Origin: a virus
IMG/VR virus record: IMGVR_UViG_3300017719_000224
Location: 1 to 22,917 of that record
Reading direction: 5' to 3' (one strand)
Length of the DNA: 22,917 nt
The notes under the pieces are model-generated. The model was given only the letters and a program-made list of their open reading frames with translations. It had not been told where the DNA came from and searched no databases. The position numbers were made by a program, and so were the translations under genes. Position 1 is the stretch's first letter. Each line of letters starts with the position of its first letter. Positions 14,529-19,718 of this stretch are shown in pieces.

Positions 14529-14603
14529 TGGCTGGAACGATAGGACTCGAACCTATACTCTGCGCTACCAAAAAGCGATGCATTACCATTATGCTACGTT
14601 CCA
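14529..14603 (-). tRNA. tRNA-Gln (TTG)
   Basis: Acceptor TGGAACG/CGTTCCA with the U1-A72 pair usual for glutamine, anticodon loop TTTTGGT (TTG), T loop GGTTCGAGTCC, discriminator G, encoded CCA at 14529-14531. It sits 3 nt from tRNA-Leu. The anticodon stem has one outer mismatch (T27-C43). Confidence 0.93.
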
Positions 14604-14606
14604 TTA

Positions 14607-14690
14607 TGGTGCCCTGGGAGAGACTCGAACTCTCACGCCGTAAAGCACAGGTACCTAAAACCTGCGTGTCTACCATTTCACCACCAGGGC
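14607..14690 (-). tRNA. tRNA-Leu (TAG)
   Basis: Acceptor GCCCTGG/CCAGGGC, anticodon loop TTTTAGG (TAG), a long variable arm (class II) as expected for leucine, T arm GAGTTCGAGTC, discriminator A and an encoded CCA at 14607-14609. It decodes CUN codons. Confidence 0.95.
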
Positions 14691-14694
14691 TAAG

Positions 14695-14770
14695 TGGTGC
14701 TCCCACACGGACTCGAACCGCGGACCTATTGATTACAAATCAATTGCTCTACCAGCTGAGCTATAGGAGC
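14695..14770 (-). tRNA. tRNA-Thr (TGT)
   Basis: Acceptor GCTCCTA/TGGGAGC, D arm AGCTCAGCTGGTAGAGC, anticodon loop TTTGTAA (TGT), T arm GCGGTTCGAGTCCGT, discriminator A and an encoded CCA at 14695-14697. It is four bases upstream of tRNA-Leu(TAG), giving a three-tRNA run with Gln. Confidence 0.95.
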
Positions 14771-14777
14771 GTTTTTA

Positions 14778-14984
14778 TTATGAGAAATGTTTGTTTAACA
14801 TTTCAATGCGATCTTCTGATGCAGCCATTTTATCCAGTTCTTCTTGGATTGCTTCTACAATATCACTGTGTTCGCCAATACCAACACTTTGATTCATATA
14901 AACTAAAATATTTGTTTTAGCACGTTCTAGCTCGCCTTCAGCATGCATACGTGCGGCTTTAACTAATTGAGCACTCATACTCAT
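14778..14984 (-). CDS. Conserved small helical phage protein
   Basis: 68 aa, mostly helix: MSMSAQLVKAARMHAEGELERAK, then NILVYMNQSVGIGEH, then a second helix (SDIVEAIQEELDKMAASEDRIEMLNKHF). Proteins with the same layout and a "NxVGIGEH" turn are, from memory, widespread in marine T4-like phages, with no known function. The ATG overlaps the stop of the 44-aa gene upstream (ATGA), with GGAATG before it. It is a short helical-hairpin protein, so a binding or adaptor role is possible. tRNA-Thr follows 7 nt downstream. Confidence 0.85.
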   Translation of the reverse strand: MSMSAQLVKAARMHAEGELERAKTNILVYMNQSVGIGEHSDIVEAIQEELDKMAASEDRIEMLNKHFS

Positions 14985-15115
14985 TTTACATTCCTTTCAT
15001 TATATTTTATCATAATTGTCCATTCTGGGTGTTTGTTAACAAGTTCATTTGCTTCTAACAAACTATCATAGGTATCTATGATACTTCCAGTTTTAAGATT
15101 CATTACATAATACAT
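14981..15115 (-). CDS. 44-aa peptide gene
   Basis: A small gene found by reading the gap: ATG 15115 to TGA 14981, peptide MYYVMNLKTGSIIDTYDSLL followed by EANELVNKHPEWTIMIKYNERNVK. Its start overlaps the upstream stop (TAATG) and its stop overlaps the downstream start (ATGA), strong signs of a real gene in a coupled series. A strand (YYVMNLKTGSIID), a helix and a second strand (WTIMIKY) suggest a tiny beta-alpha-beta fold. No relative is recognised. Confidence 0.8.
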   Translation of the reverse strand: MYYVMNLKTGSIIDTYDSLLEANELVNKHPEWTIMIKYNERNVK

Positions 15116-15555
15116 TATTCGTGTTCGCCGCCGTAACCACGTGAATTGATTCCGTTGTCTCTACGGAACGCATTTGGATTACGTTTGGCTGTTTCAAATG
15201 TTGCTACTGTTACTGCAATAGCTCCTAGCAATAGTGTGTGTAGCATCATACTAAACACTCCTGCCCACATGCTACCTACAATGATAGCAAATACAATACA
15301 CCACATCCATGCCAATACTTGCATGATCATATGTCGTGTGCTGAAGTCCGGAATGTTGCTTAGTGGATTTCGTTTATGGTCCATTACTACATTCCAGCAA
15401 TTAAATACCCATTCTCTCATATCTTTTCCTTTTTCAAATGTTACCTTTAAGGGATAATGTGCGTCAACAGTATCTCGATAATCAATTGCATCGTATAGAT
15501 CATAGAACTTACGAACTATTTTCTTATCTTTGAAATATGCTGTTACTTTGTACAT
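15115..15555 (-). CDS. Two-helix membrane protein ending in GGEHE
   Basis: 146 aa. A soluble N-terminal half (MYKVTAYFKDKKIVRKFYDL...VTFEKGKDMREWVFN) is followed by two membrane helices, about 82-100 (QVLAWMWCIVFAIIVGSMWAG) and 104-121 (MMLHTLLLGAIAVTVATFE), and a C-terminal polar tail RRDNGINSRGYGGEHE. I have the impression that this tail is conserved in marine T4-like phages. A CATAAATA octamer (15581-15588) 25 nt upstream matches T4-type late promoters and overlaps the end of the preceding tRNA. The stop overlaps the 44-aa gene. Function unknown. Confidence 0.82.
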   Translation of the reverse strand: MYKVTAYFKDKKIVRKFYDLYDAIDYRDTVDAHYPLKVTFEKGKDMREWVFNCWNVVMDHKRNPLSNIPDFSTRHMIMQVLAWMWCIVFAIIVGSMWAGVFSMMLHTLLLGAIAVTVATFETAKRNPNAFRRDNGINSRGYGGEHE

Positions 15556-15586
15556 TTTACTTATTCGTTTATTGTTTCATTATTTA

Positions 15587-15662
15587 TGGTGCGCCCGGTA
15601 GGATTCGAACCTACAGTCGACCCGTTATGAGCGGGGGGCTTTAACCGTTAAGCTACAGGCGC
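15587..15662 (-). tRNA. tRNA with CAT anticodon (Met, or Ile2)
   Basis: Acceptor GCGCCTG/CGGGCGC, D arm AGCTTAACGGTTAAAGC, anticodon loop CTCATAA (CAT), T arm GTAGGTTCGAATCCTAC, discriminator A, encoded CCA at 15587-15589. The first acceptor pair is a normal G-C and there is no clear three-G:C initiator signature, so it is not initiator-like. Elongator Met and lysidine-modified Ile (AUA) cannot be told apart by eye. Confidence 0.93.
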
Positions 15663-15667
15663 TGTTT

Positions 15668-15751
15668 TGGTACTCGCACCCGGACTCGAACCGGGACGCC
15701 ATATGGCCACAGATTTTAAGTCTGTTATGTCTACCATTCCATCATGCGAGC
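15668..15751 (-). tRNA. tRNA-Leu (TAA)
   Basis: Acceptor GCTCGCA/TGCGAGT (a G-U first pair), anticodon loop CTTAAAA (TAA), long variable arm (GGCCATATGGC), T arm CCGGTTCGAGTCCGG, discriminator A, encoded CCA at 15668-15670. It decodes UUA/UUG. Five bases separate it from the CAT tRNA. Confidence 0.94.
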
Positions 15752-15756
15752 GTTAT

Positions 15757-15833
15757 TGGCCTGCCCTAGAGGATTCGAACCTCTGACCTAGTGCTTAGAA
15801 GGCACTTGCTCTATCCAGCTGAGCTAAGGGCAG
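15757..15833 (-). tRNA. tRNA-Arg (TCT)
   Basis: Acceptor CTGCCCT/AGGGCAG, D arm AGCTCAGCTGGATAGAGC, anticodon loop CTTCTAA (TCT), T arm AGAGGTTCGAATCCTCT, discriminator G, encoded CCA at 15757-15759. It decodes AGA/AGG, which are favoured in AT-rich genomes. Confidence 0.95.
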
Positions 15834-15846
15834 TTTAAATCCTTTC

Positions 15847-16215
15847 TTACGCTACTAGTTCGTAAGGCTTGTTCCATTGACCAACATTGATGTCAGTGTA
15901 GTGACTGCGACTGAAGTAATCAGACATTGCGTCATCGTCGTTAAAATACTTAGGACCTTTCATAGCCGCTAACAGCTCATTTAGAAAGTCACGCTTGACG
16001 CCATCATAGTGGCTATCAATCCAGTATTCGTTAACTTGACAGTATCCATCACCGTGTGTAAAACTATCGCTAAAATCAAGAGCGCCTGCTTTAATATTCA
16101 CAGCAAGTGTTGAATGATTACGAACAGCAATACTAGCTTTCATTTTGTATTTTTTTAATACATCTTTAATTGCTGGTGCTAGTTCTTTTTTCATCTTTTG
16201 GGATACATATGCCAT
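15847..16215 (-). CDS. Conserved hypothetical protein (LPD29-like)
   Basis: 122 aa. MAYVSQKMKKELAPAIKDVLKKY, ASIAVRNHSTLAVNIKAGALDF, QVNEYWIDSHY and YFNDDDAMSDYFSRSHYTDINVGQWNKPY form a pattern I associate with the large polyvalent protein-associated domain LPD29, found free-standing in many phages; the family name is from memory. Likely alpha/beta fold, function unknown. It has its own strong promoter (16253-16281) with a spacer palindrome. In the leader the AGGA Shine-Dalgarno is the loop of a CGAAG/CTTCG hairpin (16219-16232), so both transcription and translation may be controlled. tRNA-Arg lies 13 nt downstream. Confidence 0.85.
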   Translation of the reverse strand: MAYVSQKMKKELAPAIKDVLKKYKMKASIAVRNHSTLAVNIKAGALDFSDSFTHGDGYCQVNEYWIDSHYDGVKRDFLNELLAAMKGPKYFNDDDAMSDYFSRSHYTDINVGQWNKPYELVA

Positions 16216-16218
16216 TTT

Positions 16219-16232
16219 CGAAGTCCTCTTCG
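16219..16232 (-). promoter_or_regulatory. Ribosome-binding site presented in a hairpin loop
   Basis: The minus strand reads CGAAG-AGGA-CTTCG directly before AAAATG. A 5-bp stem holds the AGGA of the Shine-Dalgarno in a four-base loop, 3 nt plus the start codon downstream. Such structures can slow or tune initiation; the effect here is inferred. Confidence 0.45.
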
Positions 16233-16252
16233 TTTGTTTAACTTACAATAAT

Positions 16253-16281
16253 AATATAGCAGTAAGACGTCTTGTTGTCAA
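16253..16281 (-). promoter_or_regulatory. Sigma70-type promoter with AAGACGTCTT spacer palindrome
   Basis: TTGACA (16276-16281), an exact 17-nt spacer and TATATT (16253-16258). The palindrome AAGACGTCTT (16264-16273) lies in the middle of the spacer, where a bound protein would block or re-shape polymerase binding. It drives the 122-aa gene. Confidence 0.82.
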
Positions 16282-16283
16282 GA

Positions 16284-16301
16284 AAAAAAGACGTCTTTTT
16301 T
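16284..16301. repeat. 18-bp A/T-flanked palindrome, possible second operator or terminator
   Basis: A perfect palindrome of six A, GACGTC and six T. It contains a second AAGACGTCTT whose centre is 24 bp from the one in the promoter spacer. It lies between the stop of the 84-aa gene and the -35 of the next promoter. The T-run could also make it a weak bidirectional terminator. Confidence 0.6.
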
Positions 16302-16310
16302 AATCTTTTT

Positions 16311-16565
16311 TTACCATTCTTTGAATGTACCTGCATCTTCGTTATCACGATAGCCAGCAGTATAAGCAGTGATTTGCTCGGGTGTCATATCTTTCATTTC
16401 GATACGAGTACCTTTTTGTGTACCTTCGGGCCAATAGTGAGGATCAAAGCTTCGTCCATAATAACTATCAGCACCGCCCCTATCATAGGGTCCACCATGT
16501 ACTTCATCATATAGTGGCAATTTAGTTGAAAGTTTTGCTTCAACATCTACAGGTAAAGACGACAT
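16311..16565 (-). CDS. Conserved hypothetical 84-aa protein
   Basis: 84 aa with a striking centre: GGPYDRGGADSYYGRSFDPHYWP, then a Thr/Glu-rich segment and YTAGYRDNEDAGTFKEW at the end. From memory, small phage proteins with "DRGSADSYYGR..PHYWP" are widespread, also beyond T4-likes, and unassigned. It is the last gene of a three-gene unit; its ATG overlaps the upstream stop (TAATG). An 18-bp palindrome follows its stop. Probably an early host-interaction protein, by position only. Confidence 0.8.
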   Translation of the reverse strand: MSSLPVDVEAKLSTKLPLYDEVHGGPYDRGGADSYYGRSFDPHYWPEGTQKGTRIEMKDMTPEQITAYTAGYRDNEDAGTFKEW

Positions 16566-16876
16566 TACGCAGCCTCCTTTTCTCTACAAATATTTTCGAT
16601 ATGCCGTTCAATAGCACTATCGCTCCAATTAGCAAAGTCTAAGGAACGTGCATAACCTTTACTGACATAATCAGCAGTAATATAGTACGCATCTTCTTCT
16701 AGTTGAATACGGTTATATTCTTTAAGAGTACCCGAAGGAACACGATCACTCCAATACTCAGTTTCAGTTGCCGCAGGCATCATGCCCATCCAACAACCAG
16801 GTTGCTTTGAAAACTCTTCAGCTTCCTTGCGTTGAGCGTTGATATAGTCAACTAGTGCAGTTTCCATATTATACAT
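16565..16876 (-). CDS. Conserved hypothetical 103-aa protein
   Basis: 103 aa, starting MYNMETALVDYINAQ. The start is fixed by the TAATG overlap with the upstream gene. The middle is rich in Tyr, Trp and acidic residues (ATETEYWSDRVPSGTLKEYNRIQLEEDAYYITADYV), and the C-terminus is helical (SAIERHIENICREKEAA). No catalytic or membrane motif is seen. It is the second gene of a coupled three-gene unit read from the promoter at 17159-17187. Function unknown. Confidence 0.8.
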   Translation of the reverse strand: MYNMETALVDYINAQRKEAEEFSKQPGCWMGMMPAATETEYWSDRVPSGTLKEYNRIQLEEDAYYITADYVSKGYARSLDFANWSDSAIERHIENICREKEAA

Positions 16877-17124
16877 TATGCTACCTCTCCAAACAGTTTT
16901 CCCATATTTTCGAACACTACATTATAAGCATTCACTTCAGCTTCATACCACTCATAAAAGTCTTCATCATCTTCAAAGCGTTCACTACCACTGGCATGTT
17001 CATCCCATACACGTTGCATAGCATTCATACCTTCAAGTGCATCACCACGACCAAAGTTTGTGATTGTGTTCCAAGCACTAGTAAAATCTACTGTGTTTTG
17101 ATAAAAACTAGGGATTCTAAACAT
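16876..17124 (-). CDS. Conserved hypothetical 82-aa acidic protein
   Basis: 82 aa, acidic. It begins MFRIPSFYQNTVDFTSAWNT and contains MNAMQRVWDEHASGSERFEDDEDFYEWYEAEVNAYN. The likely fold is a few helices without membrane segments. It is the first gene of the three-gene unit, with its own promoter about 35 nt upstream and AAGGA before the ATG. Such short acidic proteins near strong early promoters are typical of phage takeover genes, but no target is known here. Confidence 0.78.
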   Translation of the reverse strand: MFRIPSFYQNTVDFTSAWNTITNFGRGDALEGMNAMQRVWDEHASGSERFEDDEDFYEWYEAEVNAYNVVFENMGKLFGEVA

Positions 17125-17158
17125 CGTGTATTCCTTCTTTGTTTCTAACTATACATAT

Positions 17159-17187
17159 AATATAGCACCAAGAAGTCTTACTGTCAA
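17159..17187 (-). promoter_or_regulatory. Sigma70-type promoter with AAGACTTCTT spacer element
   Basis: TTGACA (17182-17187), an exact 17-nt spacer and TATATT (17159-17164). The spacer holds AAGACTTCTT on the minus strand (17170-17179). The spacer end TGC and -10 TATATTAT are identical to those of the promoter at 16253-16281, suggesting one promoter family. It drives the 82/103/84-aa gene unit. Confidence 0.82.
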
Positions 17188-17195
17188 GTCTTTTT

Positions 17196-17837
17196 TTAAA
17201 TTATTTGTGTTTTTTCGTGTCCTACACGTATTTGTGGATCTACATATATGTCTATGTCCAGTTGTTTTGCATCCAAACACCAAGCAACATCTTCACTACA
17301 CATTTCATATCCCTGTGGCACTTGTAACTTTTTAGGTGCAAACCACGGATATTCCATACGTTCAAATACACCTTGCTTAACCAACACCCAACCAAATCCA
17401 ATATAATCTGCTTTAAAAGCAAACTTACGTTCTAACATTTCTTCTTCTTTTATGAATTGATAATGTCCGTGTTTGTTAAAATACTCGTCATCTAAGTTTT
17501 CTACAACTGGTGTAAATCCTTGAGGTTGACTATACCATCCACTAGCAACATCACAATCCATGCTTAGTAGTTTAGTAAAATGTTCTACTGTGAATACTTG
17601 ATCGCTGTCGATCCACATCATATAATCATATTCTATACCATTGAATGGCTTTTGATACATACCTTTAGATACATCTGCACCTGCTACTTTACAACGAGCA
17701 AAATTTACCATACTACTGTGTTGTTGACTTAGTATGGGTTGGTGTCCATTTTGTAAGCACCAAGTCCATACACCTGTAAATGATTGTAAAAATATACCAC
17801 TATAGCTATTACCCGGTAAACAAAATACTATTCTCAT
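17196..17837 (-). CDS. GT-A-fold glycosyltransferase-like protein
   Basis: 213 aa. N-terminal strand-loop MRIVFCLPGNSYSG, then DYMMWIDSDQVF with D77-x-D79, the DxD motif that holds Mn2+ and the nucleotide-sugar, then a variable acceptor region and MCSEDVAWCLDAK, the family's C-terminal acidic (ED) catalytic element, and VDPQIRVGHEK. This fits a GT2-like enzyme moving a sugar to an unknown acceptor, possibly phage DNA, tail protein or host glycan. It overlaps uvsY by ATGA and closes the gp32-uvsX-uvsY operon; similar genes in this place exist in marine T4-like phages, from memory. Confidence 0.85.
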   Translation of the reverse strand: MRIVFCLPGNSYSGIFLQSFTGVWTWCLQNGHQPILSQQHSSMVNFARCKVAGADVSKGMYQKPFNGIEYDYMMWIDSDQVFTVEHFTKLLSMDCDVASGWYSQPQGFTPVVENLDDEYFNKHGHYQFIKEEEMLERKFAFKADYIGFGWVLVKQGVFERMEYPWFAPKKLQVPQGYEMCSEDVAWCLDAKQLDIDIYVDPQIRVGHEKTQII

Positions 17838-18289
17838 AAACTCACGTCCTCTAATCCTGCAGCTCTTAGTTTTACAATGTTATTAATCTGAAACTGTTTG
17901 GCATCAATAGCTTTAATTAATCCCATAAACTTATTACGAATCAATGCTACTTCATTAATAATATGCTGTTGGTCAATAACTTCACTTTCGCTGTCAGCAT
18001 ACTTTTCAGCATCTCGACTACTAAGTGCTTTGTTATATCCTTCTAGATATTTTCTATAATGTTTGTTGCGTATTTTGCGCATCTCAATATTAAGATGTTC
18101 AAGTATAGCTTCTAGTTCCTGTAATTGATTAAAACGATACTCAACTATTCCAGGCATGTCACGTGAGTGTTTTTCTACATTACCTTTGAGTCCACAATCT
18201 AATCTTGCTTCATCTAGTTGCTGTTCGAAGTAATCAATCGCAGGAACAATATTAGCTATATTTTTCTTTACTTTACTATACCAGCTCAT
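17834..18289 (-). CDS. uvsY: Recombination mediator UvsY
   Basis: 151 aa (T4 UvsY 137). UvsY loads UvsX on gp32-coated single-stranded DNA. The central helical region (PGIVEYRFNQLQELEAILEHLNIEMRKIRNKHYRKYL, then SSRDAEKYADSE) and the C-terminal helix QFQINNIVKLRAAGLEDVSL match what I remember of the marine T4-like UvsY; the end parallels T4 FAIKHIQDMRA. Mostly coiled/helical, consistent with the known oligomeric protein. It directly follows the 85-aa gene (TAAATG), two genes after uvsX, so the recombination genes are co-transcribed. Confidence rests on pattern, not alignment. Confidence 0.88.
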   Translation of the reverse strand: MSWYSKVKKNIANIVPAIDYFEQQLDEARLDCGLKGNVEKHSRDMPGIVEYRFNQLQELEAILEHLNIEMRKIRNKHYRKYLEGYNKALSSRDAEKYADSESEVIDQQHIINEVALIRNKFMGLIKAIDAKQFQINNIVKLRAAGLEDVSL

Positions 18290-18547
18290 TTACCAATCAT
18301 CGTATTCATCCGAGTCCTCATCAATATCATCATATGCATCTTCATAATAACAATCTCTGAGCACTCTGTCAAGTGTTGAGTCGTAACCAAACCATTCATC
18401 GCATACTTCATTTAGATCGCAGATATTTTCGTTGATCACAGTTAAGAACTTTTCACATGCAATTTCTTTGTCTTTGGCACTAATATAAGGTTTCATAGAC
18501 AGCCACATATCAACGTATGCGGCTATCTCACTGTCATTCATTTTCAT
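18290..18547 (-). CDS. Acidic 85-aa protein between uvsX and uvsY
   Basis: 85 aa. It begins MKMNDSEIAAYVDMWLSMKP. AAGGAAG precedes the first ATG inside the uvsX end (14-nt overlap). The C-terminus is extremely acidic (YYEDAYDDIDEDSDEYDDW), like the acidic tails by which phage ssDNA-handling proteins contact partners. The body is helical with several Cys. Similar proteins occupy this slot in marine T4-like phages, from memory. A role in modulating UvsX/UvsY is suggested by place only. Confidence 0.8.
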   Translation of the reverse strand: MKMNDSEIAAYVDMWLSMKPYISAKDKEIACEKFLTVINENICDLNEVCDEWFGYDSTLDRVLRDCYYEDAYDDIDEDSDEYDDW

Positions 18548-19658
18548 TGGTTAATTCTTCCTTGGGTAAGACGTCTTGTTCATCGTCGATATTTACCTCC
18601 GGAAGGTCTTCTACAGCGTCTACGACATCATCGTCCCATTCGCTCATAATAAGATCCAAAGCATTATCTTTGTTAGCATTCCAAGGTTTGCGGAACATTT
18701 TAATTACTTCACCTGTTTTAGGGCTAGTATATTCTAAACTGTTGCCACTCTTCTTTAGAATCTCTTTTGCTTCAAAGAATTCAACAAGTCCACTATATGG
18801 ACTCATTCCTGTCTCATATGGAATTTCTACTTGTACACTTTCAAAGGGTTTAGCATAACGTGTTTTCATTACCTTACACGCCGCTCGAATACCATGTACT
18901 TGTGATGTTTTGTTACCATCTGCGTCTACTTTTAGTTTGAGTTTACGCATAGCAATAACAATACTACTTGCATAGATAAAGCCTTGACCACCTGAGATTT
19001 TATCATCCGGGTCAAACATATCTTGTGATGCATATGTATGGTTAGTTGCTAGTAGTCCTACGTTAAATTCACCAAACATGTTAACTGTGTTACGAACTAA
19101 TGAAGTTAGTGCTTTGGGCTTACGACCCATATCACCTTTCATATCACCTTTTTGAAACTGATCAACATCAGTTGGTGTTAGTAGCATACCCAACGAATCA
19201 ACTACAAACAATACCTTAGGACGATCTTCATGATCTTTGTCTGTGTATTCTGATTTGTAGTCTTTCATAAAGTCACTGATAGTTCTAGCAACATCATCGA
19301 TCATACTCATATTAAGTTTGAGTAGTTTATCTTCTGCTGTATCAACGTCTAGTGCATGCAACCATTTTTCATCTAGTGCATTTTCACTGTCAATTAGTAC
19401 TACAAAGATACCTTGCTCTTGTGCTGACTTGATTACATTACCTGCCGCAATATAACTTTTGCCTGCACCCGATTCACCTGCGAGTACTGTTACTTTACCT
19501 AGTGGAATACCTTTTTCAAATTCTCCACTGATTAGTTTGTTTAGTGTGTAATTACCTGTACTGATCCATGTGTCCGGATCATTAAACCCAACACTTAGTC
19601 CGGGCACCGCTTTGGTAATACTTTTGCGGAATTTACTTACGTCAAAAGGCTTTGCCAT
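18534..19658 (-). CDS. uvsX: RecA-like recombinase UvsX
   Basis: 374 aa from ATG 19658 (MAKPFDVSKFRK), which has GGAG 6 nt upstream; an in-frame TTG four codons earlier is rejected. UvsX forms the filament on ssDNA that carries out strand exchange. Walker A GESGAGKS at 61-68, a VVLIDSEN strand with the conserved acidic residue, Walker B KVLFVVDSLG, the RecA-like LLATNHTY and DKISGGQGFIYASSIVIAMRK segments, and a highly acidic C-terminal tail (WDDDVVDAVEDLPEVNIDDEQD). The tail DNA carries AAGACGTCTT (18568-18577), also found in a promoter. Confidence 0.96.
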   Translation of the reverse strand: MAKPFDVSKFRKSITKAVPGLSVGFNDPDTWISTGNYTLNKLISGEFEKGIPLGKVTVLAGESGAGKSYIAAGNVIKSAQEQGIFVVLIDSENALDEKWLHALDVDTAEDKLLKLNMSMIDDVARTISDFMKDYKSEYTDKDHEDRPKVLFVVDSLGMLLTPTDVDQFQKGDMKGDMGRKPKALTSLVRNTVNMFGEFNVGLLATNHTYASQDMFDPDDKISGGQGFIYASSIVIAMRKLKLKVDADGNKTSQVHGIRAACKVMKTRYAKPFESVQVEIPYETGMSPYSGLVEFFEAKEILKKSGNSLEYTSPKTGEVIKMFRKPWNANKDNALDLIMSEWDDDVVDAVEDLPEVNIDDEQDVLPKEELTNENE

Positions 19659-19679
19659 TAATTTCTCCAAGAATATAAT

Positions 19680-19701
19680 GTAGGCGACTATTGCCGCCTA
19701 C
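19680..19701 (-). terminator. Hairpin between gp32 and uvsX (attenuator or processing site)
   Basis: GTAGGCG/CGCCTAC (19680-19686 and 19695-19701) forms a 7-bp GC-rich stem with an 8-nt loop, followed on the minus strand by ATTATATTCTTGG before the uvsX ribosome site. It is a weak terminator at best; partial termination would explain more gp32 than UvsX being made. Confidence 0.5.
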
Positions 19702-19718
19702 TGTGTTAGATGTTTTGA

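Noticed and set aside
14462-14920. Plus-strand 152-codon frame across three tRNAs
   Set aside because: It is the complement of the tRNA-Gln/Leu/Thr genes and two small genes; the arginine/leucine-rich translation is an artefact of tRNA sequence.
15587-15662. Initiator tRNA-Met
   Set aside because: A normal G1-C72 pair is present and the anticodon stem lacks the clear three G:C pairs of initiators; left as Met or Ile2.
19646-19670. TTG start for uvsX four codons upstream
   Set aside because: The GGAG lies between the TTG and ATG, at the right distance only for ATG 19658.
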